Shown here: piece after piece, positions 13,385-23,109 of the stretch
Position numbering within the stretch: the stretch's first letter is position 1
How the letters are laid out: the number at the start of each line of letters is the position of its first letter
Translations under genes and position numbers: made by a program
Notes under the pieces: generated by a model
Told to the model about the DNA's origin: nothing
Seen by the model: only the letters and a program-made list of their open reading frames with translations
Database searches by the model: none
Assembly: GCA_001579985.1 (NCBI GenBank)
Contig: LRSR01011478.1
Location: forward strand, 1-56,411
Source of the DNA: Hypsibius dujardini
Taxonomy: Eukaryota > Tardigrada > Eutardigrada > Parachela > Hypsibiidae
Reading direction: 5' to 3'
Length of the DNA stretch: 56,411 nt

Positions 13385-14673
13385 TTACCCCGATCGTTTT
13401 CTCCGTGTCTGATGGTTGTTCTCATACCGCTTGTCCTCTTTGACATTGGGGTATTCCTTGTTGGATGGCGTCTGAAAAAAATGCATTCAAAAGACTTAAA
13501 TAAATCCCGTTCAGTTCTGTAAATAAATTATCCGACCGATGCGGAAACGAGAGATTTTTATCAATTGCAACAAGTAAATCGCTCAATCAACGGCTAAACA
13601 TCCTAAATCAATAATCACGCAGTCAATTGTCCAATCAATCATTCAGACACTTGCGTTAAATTATTAATTAAGTAGTTCAGCGATCGAACATCGAACTGGT
13701 GTTAAAATATATTTAACAAATATTTCAAATGGATCAAAACGCGGCTTTTAGTTTTGAATAAAATAATTTTGTTAAGTTAAAGTCACAAACATATAAATCG
13801 ATATTCAAAAGCATCTTTTTATTTAAAATCACTAAATCTACCTTAAATATTAGGACATCTTAGATAAAATCCTATTTGAAATGCTGAAAATCTGACCCTC
13901 CTTATAAATAAACTAAGTTTTATCCAAATAAACTTTAGATTTACAAATATTTCATATTTGCCATAATTTCAAAAAATTTAAATAAAACAGCCCAGGCGCA
14001 ATGGTCAGTAATCGATCAATCAACGGCAATCGATAAGCACACAGAGAAATGATCCTCAATCGATCAATCAACGTTGATTAAAAGCACACAGAGAAAAGAC
14101 CCACAATCAATCAATCAACGACCCACTTCCTCTTACCAATGGTCCACTCTCTTGATCGAGCAGCGTGGCGTACGATGGATGGTCGCGCACCTCCAGGTAC
14201 CCCTTACTCTCGACCGCCGTGCCCAACTCCTCGCAGAACTCGTTCAATTTCTCTTCTGCACACAAAACAAAACAACAAAATAAAAAACCGAAACTTTTGA
14301 TTAGAGGAATTCCACGTACTGTCTTCTACAAAATCATCCAGTTTCCTCCTACAAAACGCCTTCAGCGCCCTTCCGTCCTTCCCGTCCCTATTTTTCTTCA
14401 GCGCTGTCACCATATAGAGGGCAATTTTCTTGGGATCATGACGAACACTGCAAAGAAAAACAGGAGCTTCGGTCAGGACAGAATTCTTCCTTCGGGGACC
14501 TCTTCCCCGATAGATTTTCCAAACCGAGCAATTATTTGCAAAACAATCTTTTTCGCAATCGGGAAACAAAATTCCGTTTTCTATTGATCTTTTCATCGCG
14601 GCACCTACATAGGATCGAGTTTGAGGGAGATGTACGCCGTCAACGCGTACTCATCCTCAATGTCCGCCTGCAT
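8920..14673 (-). CDS. RBM26: RNA-binding protein 26/27 (RBM26/RBM27 family)
   Basis: A nuclear RNA-binding protein of the family that acts with the PAXT/exosome RNA-decay machinery and includes fly swm (family knowledge). The first exon starts MQADIEDEYALTAYISLKLD. The next exons (about 14458-14138) carry the PWI-like N-terminal domain (VRHDPKKIALYMVTALKK, then EEKLNEFCEELGTAVESKGY). A CCCH zinc finger, KGFCLRGQLCPFDHGSEP, lies at about 12770. The first RRM is split over two exons: NCSLEIHSIPLQLNNIAALN at about 12270, and LNNRFIKIDWHNSG at about 11700. A coiled-coil region rich in K, E and Q lies at 10310-10000. The second RRM begins RRPRRLKLTGLEDADRQ at about 9480. The final exon (8920-9189) is acidic. 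Introns hold CAGA/CTGT arrays and an ATTTT-rich tract. Whether it is the single invertebrate orthologue of both RBM26 and RBM27 cannot be decided here. Confidence 0.9.
10480..10680. repeat. CTGT array in an RBM26/27 intron
   Basis: Imperfect TCTG/TTTG repeats containing a purer TGTCTGTCTGTTTGTC core at about 10530-10600, between coiled-coil exons of RBM26/27. Confidence 0.9.
11880..11975. repeat. ATTTT/TTTCA low-complexity tract in an RBM26/27 intron
   Basis: Almost pure T and A with pentamer and tetramer periodicity (TTTAT, TTTCATTT). It lies between the two exons that make the first RRM. Confidence 0.85.
13145..13383. repeat. CAGA tetranucleotide array in an RBM26/27 intron
   Basis: Long run of CAGA with interspersed CACA, CATA and CAAA variants. 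It lies wholly within an intron, with a coding exon boundary close to its right side. The array is stop-free in several frames, which creates artefactual Cys/Ser/Val-rich or Gln/Thr/Asp-rich ORFs on both strands. Confidence 0.95.
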
Positions 14674-16126
14674 TTTCCCTCCGTTCTTCCCTTTCCTTCG
14701 GGTTCAATTCTTTTCCGGCTGAAATAAATTTGTCTCTGCTTCCCGGTCAGGTCGATGGGAAAACACAATGCTGGATCCGAGTTAAGGAAATAAATGCAGC
14801 GATGAAAATAAGTGACGAGAGAGAGAGATGCTTTATCGAGGGGAGAGAAAAGTTAGAAAATGGAAAAGTCGCCGTAAACAAACCGAAACCACAGAAGCAA
14901 AAGACGCTTCTTTTGCATACGTATCGGTCGGCTGACGCACCGCCGTATGTCCGTAACGCACACTGTGTTTACGAAGCTACGCTACCGCAAGAGGGCATTT
15001 GTTAGTCGCTCCTTTTCCGCGGACGTAGGTGCCGGGTTGAGTTGGTCTCGTACCTTGCGCAAAGATTCGGAAAACAAGAAAAAAGCGTTAAATTAATAAG
15101 TGGGACGCGTAGGAGAAAGATGATTGCCGTTCCCGCGAACTTCCCTCCGTCATGATCACCTCTCCGCCGTCTCGTCTCTCCGGCTGACCGTCCGCTTCTT
15201 TGACCACTTCCTACAGCCTTTCCGCTTATCCGTCGGCAAGACCTTCGTTTACCGCATTCTTAGTTTCTCCACTATTCAGGTATCTCTTATCGGCTCATCT
15301 CTCTCCATATGACTGTCCGTCTCTCCGTCCCTCACCAGCAACCCTTCAGTCCCTTTCCATTCTTGCATCTGAAAATTTCTCGGCTCCTATCAGTAACCCA
15401 CGTTTGTCCGTCCGTTACCATCCGTCCGTCCAGCTCTGTTCCTCCATTTGACCGACCGTTTCTCCGGCCGCACTCCGCAAGGACTTTTCGCCCGTCCATC
15501 CATCCGTCAGTCCGTCCGTCCGTACATCCGTCAGTCCGTCCATCCGTCAGTCCGTCCGTCCATCCATCCCTCAATCCGTCCGTCCATCCATCCCTCAATC
15601 CGTCCGTCCGTCCATCCGTCAGTCCGTCCATCCGTCCATCCGTCCGTCCGTCCATCCAGCCCTCAATCCGTCCGTCCGTCCAGCTCTGACTGACCCTCTC
15701 TTTCGCCGCACTCCGCACGGACTTTTCGCCCGTCCGTCTATCCGTCAGTCCGACAATGGTCAGACAAACTAAACGGCAAACGGCACTAGCAGATTTGTAG
15801 GTACTATCGTTAGTATAGGCAATATGCGTTATTAGATGAAAGTTTGATACTCTACTTTTTATTGCAGACGCGCAGACGCAATCAGACAGACACTGACTGC
15901 ACCTTGAGGCGCAGCAGTAATGCACCTAATCAGGTCAACAAAACACGTATTAATTACGACCATCAATTGAGTTAATTACACAACGCATAACTGTATTTAC
16001 AGAAAAATCTATTTTCCAGAGATTGTTGGCGCAACTTTTCCGTTCGTATACCACCGTAGTATGTTCTCCCATAGCCTCTAATCGGCAGGCACAGAAACTA
16101 ACTGATCCATCCGTCAGAAAGTTGCA
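14674..16126. other. Intergenic region between divergent RBM26/27 and DHDH copy 1
   Basis: Holds the presumed promoters of both divergent genes. Apart from the CCGT array at 15.42-15.76 kb no gene was seen. ORFs across it are products of the repeat. No convincing TATA box or other motif was identified. Confidence 0.6.
15420..15765. repeat. CCGT/CCAT tandem array with flanking direct repeats
   Basis: A run of CCGTCCGT, CCATCCAT and CAGTCCGT units. A direct repeat of about 60 bp containing CGCACTCCGCAAGGACTTTT sits at each side, at about 15468 and, with slight differences, about 15706. A larger unit enclosing the array therefore seems to have been duplicated. The only other such array in the window is at 21.2-21.8 kb. 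Confidence 0.85.
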
Positions 16127-17644
16127 ATGCAGACACTTCTATGGTCTCCATTCTGCTGTATGATTCTATTCCAGTTGACGACCTACGCCCGGTCCGCTCC
16201 GCTACGATGGGGCTTCGTGGGCTGCGGACGGATTACGAATGACTTTGCTGCCGTGATAGACGCGCTTCCGGACACGGATCATACGGTAAGAGTTTTGCAA
16301 GCACACATGTGCCTTGAATGTTCTCCATGCTGATAGGCGAGCAAGCTGTATGCATAGGTTTTCGCTTTCGCCTCGAGAAATGTCAGCCGAGCGGACGACT
16401 ACGCTTGCCGCTTCGGTGCGGCAAAGTCTTACGGATCGTACGAAGCCCTCGCGAAAGACCCCGACGTCGGTGAGTGATACAATGTCAAAAGATGTACAAG
16501 AGCAAGGAAAAACTGGGCGAGACTATCCTGGTGAGAAAATGCATTTAGCAGCGTTTCTTCAGATGTGGTATACATTGGAACGATCAACCCAACGCACTAC
16601 GAGATCTCGAAGCTCATGTTGGCGAATAACAAGCATGTCCTCTGCGAAAAGCCATTGACGTTGATTGGAGCTCAGGCAGCGGAAATCTTCAAGATTGCCG
16701 AAAGCAAACAGCTTTTCTTCCAAGAGGTATGAACATGCCACCATGTCTGAGTTTCCGCATGCAAAGATGTCCATTTCTTTAATCAGCTCTTTTATCCGTG
16801 TCTGTGTTAGAGAGTGTCTGAATACCTCAATATCTGAATCTAATATGTCTGTGTCTGAGTCTGTGTCTGTGTCCGTGTCTGTGTCTGGGTCTGTGTCTGG
16901 GTCTGTGCCTGTGTCTGTGTCTTTGTCTGTGTCTGTGTCTGTGTCTGTGTCTGTGTCTATGTCTGTGTCTGTGTCTGTGTCTTGTCTAAGGTTGACTTCG
17001 ATAAGGAAGATTTCGTGGTTTTTTATAATATTTTAGGCCATCCTGACTCGGTTCTTCCCGGCTACCATTCGAATGCAAGACCTTGCTAAAACCGCAATCG
17101 GTGACATCCGATTGGTTACGGCCTACCTAGGCCAAAACAGTGCCACATCGCTGCGACACGTCCGGAAGCAGCTGGGTGGTGGGTCTGTTAAAGATCGCAG
17201 TGGTTATGTGCTGCAGCATGCACTAGCCGTCCTTGGAAATGATCTCCCGGACAAAATCAGCGCAGTCGGTCAACTAAACAACGAAAGTACGCATCTAATT
17301 ATATATTACCAAAACCACCAATTGAACAGCAAAAATAGCATTCTACCGTGATGTTGATTTGTAGCTGTGGATAGCACGGCGGCAATCGAATTGCAATGGA
17401 AAGATGGACGAATGGCCTCCCTTGGGTTCTCGCTTTTAACGACTGTTATGCCTGCTGAGGCAAATATTTACGGTAGCAGCGCCACGATTAAGGTACAACG
17501 AACCAATGTTTTCAAATTATGGACTTAAGCTCCGGTAGCCATAAAGAGACGTGGCTCGTGAAGCATCATGCTAACGTTCTGGCGGTCTAATCACAGGCAG
17601 GCAGGCAAGCACACAGACAGAAACACAGAGAGACACACAGACAA

Positions 17645-17701
<57 letters not shown>

Positions 17702-18238
17702 GAGACAGACAGACACACAGACAGACAGACACACAGGCAGACACACACACACACACACAGGCAGACAGACTGACAGACAGAGAGACAGAACAGAACAGAC
17801 TAGCGACTGCTTTTAAAAACTACAGGTTACACATTTACATACTGGCATAAAACAATGCATCTGTTTCTTTGGTCCAAGATGCCCGACACTTTCGCTAGAC
17901 CGACAGCTGTGCAACTTATCAATTCAGCCAACACCACCATTGAAAACTACCCACTTCCCACCGTCTTGGATCATCGAACGTTCCTTGCAAATGCCGCTGG
18001 TATGATTTACGAAGCACAGGAAGTGAGACGGTGTATTCTGGCTGGACTTCTGGAAAGCCCATTGCTCACCCACAAGGACAGTCTAACCATCCTTGCCATT
18101 CAAGACGAAGTGCTCAAGCAAATTGGTGTATCTTATGACTCGTTGTACGCTAACGGCGTTTTCGTCGGCTCAAGTCTGGAACCGGAACTGCAAGCACCTG
18201 TCCTGAAGCCGGTTTCCTGTCCCAACTTTTATCACTAA
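16127..18238 (+). CDS. DHDH: Dihydrodiol dehydrogenase-like protein, copy 1, predicted signal peptide
   Basis: A Gfo/Idh/MocA-family NADP-dependent oxidoreductase related to trans-1,2-dihydrobenzene-1,2-diol dehydrogenase. Exons: 16127-16285, 16358-16469, 16563-16726, 17037-17286, 17365-17492, 17879-18238, which join in frame to 390 residues. Visible landmarks are the Rossmann start ([15 protein letters not shown]), [13 protein letters not shown], the CEKPLTL motif with the catalytic-type lysine, ILTRFFPAT, and the C-terminal [14 protein letters not shown]. The DxGxY-type motif reads DRSGY here, with Ser in place of the usual Gly, but Asp and Tyr are kept. The first 23 residues (about MQTLLWSP to YARS) are hydrophobic and look like a signal peptide. 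That is unusual, because mammalian DHDH starts directly at the Rossmann strand and is cytosolic. It is a tandem paralogue of the next gene, with identical intron positions. Substrate unknown. Confidence 0.92.
16845..16985. repeat. GTGTCT hexanucleotide array in intron 3 of DHDH copy 1
   Basis: TGTGTCTGTGTC-type repeats with a few GGGTCT and CCGTGT variants. The same intron in the neighbouring copy holds a TCTG tetranucleotide array instead. Confidence 0.95.
17590..17795. repeat. CAGA array in intron 5 of DHDH copy 1
   Basis: CAGACAGA run with CACA and CAAA variants. Copy 2 carries a shorter CAGA array in the same intron (20380-20480). Confidence 0.95.
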
Positions 18239-19005
18239 CAATGACAACGTTACTGATTCCGATATTTTTCAACTGAGCGCATCTTAGACGAAGAACAGTG
18301 TTAAGAATTAGAATTATAATTAAAAAATTAATTACAATTCCGGCTTTTGATTAATCATGCTCAGTATTAATAATATAAAATGTCCTGCAGTCCAAGTGTT
18401 GAAAGGTCTCGAGCCTTCAATGCCGGAGGGGCATACCCACGACCGTCCAGGCATTCCGGCACCCCGATTGACTGTAGGGGCCCGGTGGAGCCATTGAACC
18501 CTGTCAATTTCACACGTGACCAAATTAAAGCGCTAACCGAATTAAGTTATTTCTCTCGTTTCTTTGTGAAGCCACACACTAACCGAGGTAAATGGCGTAA
18601 CTCGGAGAGCACTATGATATGACCACGTGTGCATGACTGTTTATCTGGTTTTCTGAAGCTCTAATGGATACATGTGTATAAGGATGAAAGCATTAGTGGG
18701 TGGGTGATTAAAATAGTTTGTCTAAAAAACACGTGTCTCAGACATTTTGTTACTCGCACCGTACCTCTTGCTCTAGACGTGTTGCCCGTCGCCAAGGGAG
18801 GGTGAACCCCGCCGGAAGGTGCATCTCACCGGTCAACCGAAATCGCTTGTCAGATGGTCTCAACCCAAAAAATGTTTATCAAGAAGGTCGCTTTCAAGTC
18901 ATTCAGCCTCACAAATCAACTGAAATTTTGTAGCTTCAGTCAGAACTTCTTATTAGAGCGTTTTATTTGATAATTACAAGGAGTTTTTATTTAGTTTTAT
19001 TAGTC
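18239..19005. other. Intergenic spacer between the two DHDH copies
   Basis: AT-rich just after the stop codon, then about 300 bp of GC-richer sequence (18390-18500 and 18770-18850) without a recognisable gene or RNA. It must contain the 3' end of copy 1 and the promoter of copy 2. Confidence 0.5.
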
Positions 19006-19754
19006 ATGCCAATCACTGTCGCGTGGTCAGGCGCATGCCTGTGTGGATATATAATCCTCATCCAGATTTTGGCCTTGAATGTGGCGGGGGCCCCGTTGAG
19101 ATGGGGCTTCGTGGGTTGCGGGCGGATTACGAACGACTTTGCCGCCGTGATAGTCGCTCTTCCGGCGACGGAACACCAGGTACAAATGACGTTCTCTCTC
19201 TCTCTCTCTCTCTCTCGGGGAAAAGTATTCGTGAATAAAGTTCCCGCAATGCGGCGATAACGATGAAGATTTTTGATAGGTTTACGCCTTTGCATCGAGA
19301 AACATCAGCCGGGCGGACGATTACGCTTGCCGGTTCGGGGCGACCAAATCATATGCGTCATATGAGGCCCTCGCGAAAGACCCCAATGTCGGTGGGTATT
19401 TGGAGTGGCTTTGCACGAATGAAGTAGACCAATACTCGCTGCTCAATGAATGCTTCTATTTCGACGGGCTTTTATTATTTCTCATTTCTTTAGATGTGGT
19501 GTATATTGGAACGATCAACCCCACCCATTACGAAATATCGAAGCTTATGCTGGCGAACAATAAGCATGTTCTTTGCGAAAAACCACTGACACTAACCAAA
19601 GCCCACGGCGATGAAATCTTGAGGATTGCCGAACAGAAGAAACTGTTCTTTCAAGAGGTACGGCGTACTGATACGCCTCTGTCCATCTAGTACCCTCGAC
19701 AATTGTCTGTCTGTCTGTCTGTCTGTTTCTCTGTTTCTCTGTCTGTTTGTTTGT

Positions 19755-19795
<41 letters not shown>

Positions 19796-20419
19796 TTGCA
19801 CGTTATTGTCTATTGCATTCCCATTTTGTCCACAAAGATAAATAAATATTTACATCTAGGCTATTTTAACGCGGTTCTTTCCGGCCACTATTCGTATGCT
19901 GAACCTCGCGAAAAACGCCACTGGAGAAATCCGACTTGTTACAGCTTATTTGGGCCAAAACAGTGCCACATCGCTGCGACACGTCCGGAAGCAGCTAGGC
20001 GGTGGGTCCGTGAAAGACCGCGGCGGCTATGTGCTCCAGCATGCACTGGCAGTCTTCGGGAATGACCTTCCAGACAAAATTAGCGCAGTGGGCCAGCTAA
20101 ATAATGAAAGTACACATCTAACACAATAGCGAATCGACTAATAGAATAGAAGAAAAAGCACCATAGTTTGTTGTTGATTTATAGGTGTGGATAGCATGGC
20201 GGCTATCGAATTGCAGTGGAAAGGTGGAAGAATGGCATCCCTCGGGTTCTCTCTCATAACAGCCGTTATGCCTGCCGAGGCAAATATTTACGGTAGCAGC
20301 GCCACGATTAAGGTACAACGAACCAATGCTGATAAACGATAAACTGGAGCTCTAGTCACTCATGGGGGCTATCACCGTAAGACAAACAGACAAACACACA
20401 GACACAGACACACTTACAC

Positions 20420-20450
<31 letters not shown>

Positions 20451-20931
20451 GGCAGACAGATAGACAGACAAACAGACAGGTAAGCCAATGTGCTCTGCAG
20501 AAAATTACAGGGTATAATTACTGCATAATGACGAACCGACAGCAAAGCATCGTTTTGCTTGATTCAAGATGCCTGATACATTCGCCAGACCGACGGCCGT
20601 TCAATTGACCAATTCAGCCAACACCACCATTGAAAACTACCCACTTCCCACCGTCTTGGACCATCGAACCTTCATTGCAAATGCCGCTGGTATGATTTAC
20701 GAAGCACAGGAAGTGAGACGGTGTATTCTGGCTGGACTTCTGGAAAGCCCATTGCTCACCCACAAGGACAGTCTTACCATTCTTGCCATTCAAGACGAAG
20801 TGCTCAAGCAGATTGGTGTGTCTTATGACTCGTTGTACGCTAACGGCGTTTTCGTCGGCTCAAGTCTGGAACCGGAACTACAGGCGCCTGCTTTGAGCCC
20901 TGTCACGTGTTATAATACTTTCTCCCACTAG
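19006..20931 (+). CDS. DHDH: Dihydrodiol dehydrogenase-like protein, copy 2, predicted signal peptide
   Basis: Tandem paralogue of the preceding gene. Exons: 19006-19179, 19280-19391, 19494-19657, 19860-20109, 20185-20312, 20569-20931, giving 396 residues. Exons 2 to 5 match copy 1 in length exactly. The start is the ATG at 19006; upstream in-frame extension begins only at a TTG. The N-terminus (MPITVAWSG to LNVAG) is a hydrophobic signal-like segment with no resemblance to that of copy 1, although both run directly into [20 protein letters not shown]. Here the DxGxY-type motif is DRGGY, so the Gly is kept. The CEKPLTL lysine motif and the C-terminal DHDH tail are present. Several tracts, including one crossing the exon 5 / intron 5 border, are nearly identical to copy 1, suggesting recent duplication or gene conversion. 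Confidence 0.92.
19703..19797. repeat. CTGT array in intron 3 of DHDH copy 2
   Basis: TCTG tetramers with TTTC and TTTG interruptions, about 100 bp, between exons 3 and 4. Confidence 0.95.
20380..20485. repeat. CAGA array in intron 5 of DHDH copy 2
   Basis: CAGA tetramers with CACA variants at the start. Same intron as the array in copy 1. Confidence 0.95.
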
Positions 20932-21159
20932 CTTTGGCTTATTTTCAGACTCTCTCACCGCATATAAATGACTAAACAAAAACGGGGAAAAACTCTTTCG
21001 CATAGAATTTCCTTGATCATCGTTTTCGGGCCAATTCAAAATTTCTATTTGGCTGCTCGGTTCCTGGTCAACCGAAGGTTTCAAGGCTGAACAGACGATT
21101 CACTGCTCAATTAGAGCTTCCTCGCTCCGACGACATACTTCAAGCGCTCACTATTTCAA

Positions 21160-21800
21160 GACAGCCGGAAGGTCGCCGGAAGGCCTCTGCGGGTCCATGA
21201 AACACCGTCGGAAGGTTAGCCGTTCTCCGTCCGTCAGTCCGACCGCACGACCACGCCGTTCTCGATCCCACCACTCATCTGCTAATCGGTAATGGGTCGG
21301 AGCTTCCGTGCCGTTAACCGTCTACCCATCCCTTTTCCATTCTATCAAAGGTCTCATCAGCCGTCCGTCCGTCCGTCCGTCCGTCCGTCCGTCCGTCCAG
21401 TCAGCCGTCCAGCCGTCCGTCCGTCCATCCATCCATCCGTCCATCTGTCCAACTGCACGACCATGTTTTACTCTATCGCGCCATCCCTCGGTTACCCGAC
21501 ATCGCATCGGATCTTCCGTCTAGTCAACCATCCACTTGATCTTAACAGATCCTCCATCGGTCTCTTGCTGATGCCGTCAGCCGCCCGTCCGTCCACCCGT
21601 CCGTCCACCCGTCCAACCGTCTGTCTGTTCAACCGTCCATCCATTTTCATTTAGCTTTCATCCATCCGTCAACCCGCGTCATTATTCCACCGGTCTGTCG
21701 CTCGAGGTAGCCATGCGCTTTACCCTCCGCTTGTCCGACCGTTTAGCCGTCCCTTCACCCATTCACCCGTTCGGCTACTCGTCCGAGAAGGTCCGTCTCA
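21160..21800. repeat. CCGT-rich array downstream of DHDH copy 2
   Basis: A pure CCGTCCGT core lies at 21360-21430, with degenerate CCGT/CCAT/ACCCGT units on both sides up to about 21780. Compositionally this is the partner of the array at 15.4-15.8 kb on the other side of the DHDH pair. Confidence 0.85.
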
Positions 21801-21903
21801 GTAGTGACTAGGCCATTCAGACAAAAAACCAACCCAACCAAAATCACCTGGAATCTATGGAGAAAAGGATATAAGAAGTAGTACTGCGAACGATGCTTCG
21901 ATG

Positions 21904-22923
21904 TTACGATCCTCGGATCGTTCGGACTAGCCGATGATAATTACGCCGTAAGACGGCCCGGTACTCCTTCCAACACAGCAGGTACACAGCCGGCGAGTAG
22001 CAATGCTGCGCGAGCGATAAAATTCCAAACGCTTTAAACACCAGTGGATTTTGCGGGACATCCACGAACAAAAGAACCGTCCAGGGAACATTGACCGCGA
22101 GCGCGACCGAGATGATGGCCATACTAGCCGCCAGAGAGCTCCACACAATCCCGAAGACCGCACGAATGTGGCCCTGCCCGGCGGGCGCCGGAACTCGGAC
22201 GCGATGCCGCCGACGCCAGAGCTTCCACTTATGCGTCGTGGCGATGACGAGCACTCGCTGATGACAGAACAAAACGAACGGCAAAAGGAACGGCCCTTTC
22301 GCCACGAACCAAACCCCGAACTTTGTTCCAATTCTGTTCCATTCCAGATGGAACGGATTCCTGTTCGCATCTGGTGAAACTGAAATTTCCTCCCAAAAAA
22401 AGGCGAGACCCGGTGCGACGAGGAACAGGGACGCCAGCCAGACGAATCCCGCGATACCGAGCAGCACTTTCCGGCGTGTCATCCAACCGCGATAGAACGG
22501 AGGGTAACCCAGGAACATCCACCGGTCGAGGCTCATGAGGAACGTGGCAATTAAGGCGGAACAGTCTGCGTAATAATAGGTCCCGATGGAAATCCGAAGG
22601 AGCCAGGAGTATATAACGGAGTGATGAGGGAGGAAGGCGTTGAAGAGGACCTTTAGTGCAAGTGATATTCCGACTAAAAGGGAGCTTGCTGACAGGGAGA
22701 TATGATAGAGGATGTAGAGCTCTTTTTTAGGTAAAAGTCCCAGTGTGACGAGGTTGAAAATTTGCGCTGGGATTATGAGACCGCAGAAGAGGTACGGGAG
22801 AATTGTAAGGGTCAGGTCTTGATTGCAGTTGAACCCTGCACGCCATGTCTGTTCAGAGAGGGAGGAGTTGGTAGTATTGTTCCATGTGCAGTTTCGAAGG
22901 TCACGATTGGAACTGGGATTCAT
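21904..22923 (-). CDS. Orphan rhodopsin-like G protein-coupled receptor, single exon
   Basis: A seven-helix receptor of 339 residues in one uninterrupted ORF from the ATG at 22923. The frame is open for 12 more codons to a GTG, but no earlier ATG exists. The extracellular N-terminus carries three N-glycosylation sequons (NCTW, NNTT, NSSL). Class A landmarks: Asn in helix 1 (PAQIFNLVTLG); helix 3 ending SLDRWMFLG, a DRW variant of DRY; Trp in helix 4 (GFVWLASL); Pro in helix 5 (KGPFLLPFVLF); Pro in helix 6 (NVPWTVLLF); and helix 7 ending YSPAVYLLCW, where NPxxY is replaced by SPxxY. A basic third loop (KWKLWRRRHRVRV) is present. Ligand and subfamily are not recognised. The lack of introns contrasts with every neighbour and could reflect retroposition or a naturally intronless receptor clade. 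Confidence 0.82.
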   Translation of the reverse strand: MNPSSNRDLRNCTWNNTTNSSLSEQTWRAGFNCNQDLTLTILPYLFCGLIIPAQIFNLVTLGLLPKKELYILYHISLSASSLLVGISLALKVLFNAFLPHHSVIYSWLLRISIGTYYYADCSALIATFLMSLDRWMFLGYPPFYRGWMTRRKVLLGIAGFVWLASLFLVAPGLAFFWEEISVSPDANRNPFHLEWNRIGTKFGVWFVAKGPFLLPFVLFCHQRVLVIATTHKWKLWRRRHRVRVPAPAGQGHIRAVFGIVWSSLAASMAIISVALAVNVPWTVLLFVDVPQNPLVFKAFGILSLAQHCYSPAVYLLCWKEYRAVLRRNYHRLVRTIRGS

Positions 22924-23109
22924 GAGAAGAACACAACCGTCTGACAATCGAATGACCACCGCGTGTAAAGTGGAAAGGTCAGTCGTGTGTTTAGATATAA
23001 TAATGTAATAACACTAACATAACAGTAATTAATTTTAGGCACACTTTCAACTAGGATAGTCAATTTTGCGCAGGATGAGGTGCAAAGCTGCAAGTCAGTG
23101 CATGTACTA

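Noticed and set aside
13143-13446. ORFs made of SVCLSVCL or TDRQTDRQ repeats here and at many similar sites (10.5, 17.6, 26.1, 35.4, 38.2, 40.4, 48.5, 53.6, 54.4 kb)
   Set aside because: They are translations of stop-free CAGA/CTGT arrays in introns or intergenic DNA, open on both strands, and not proteins.
15309-15693. RPSVRPSVHPS-type ORFs, also at 21.3-21.65 kb
   Set aside because: Products of the CCGT/CCAT simple-sequence arrays; no coding signal outside the repeat.
18380-18622. 80-residue ORF between the DHDH copies
   Set aside because: No similarity to anything recognised; lies in the 3' flank of copy 1 without splice signals.
22924-22959. Upstream extension of the GPCR ORF to 22959
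   Set aside because: The extended frame begins with GTG; the first ATG is at 22923 and gives a normal glycosylated N-terminus.
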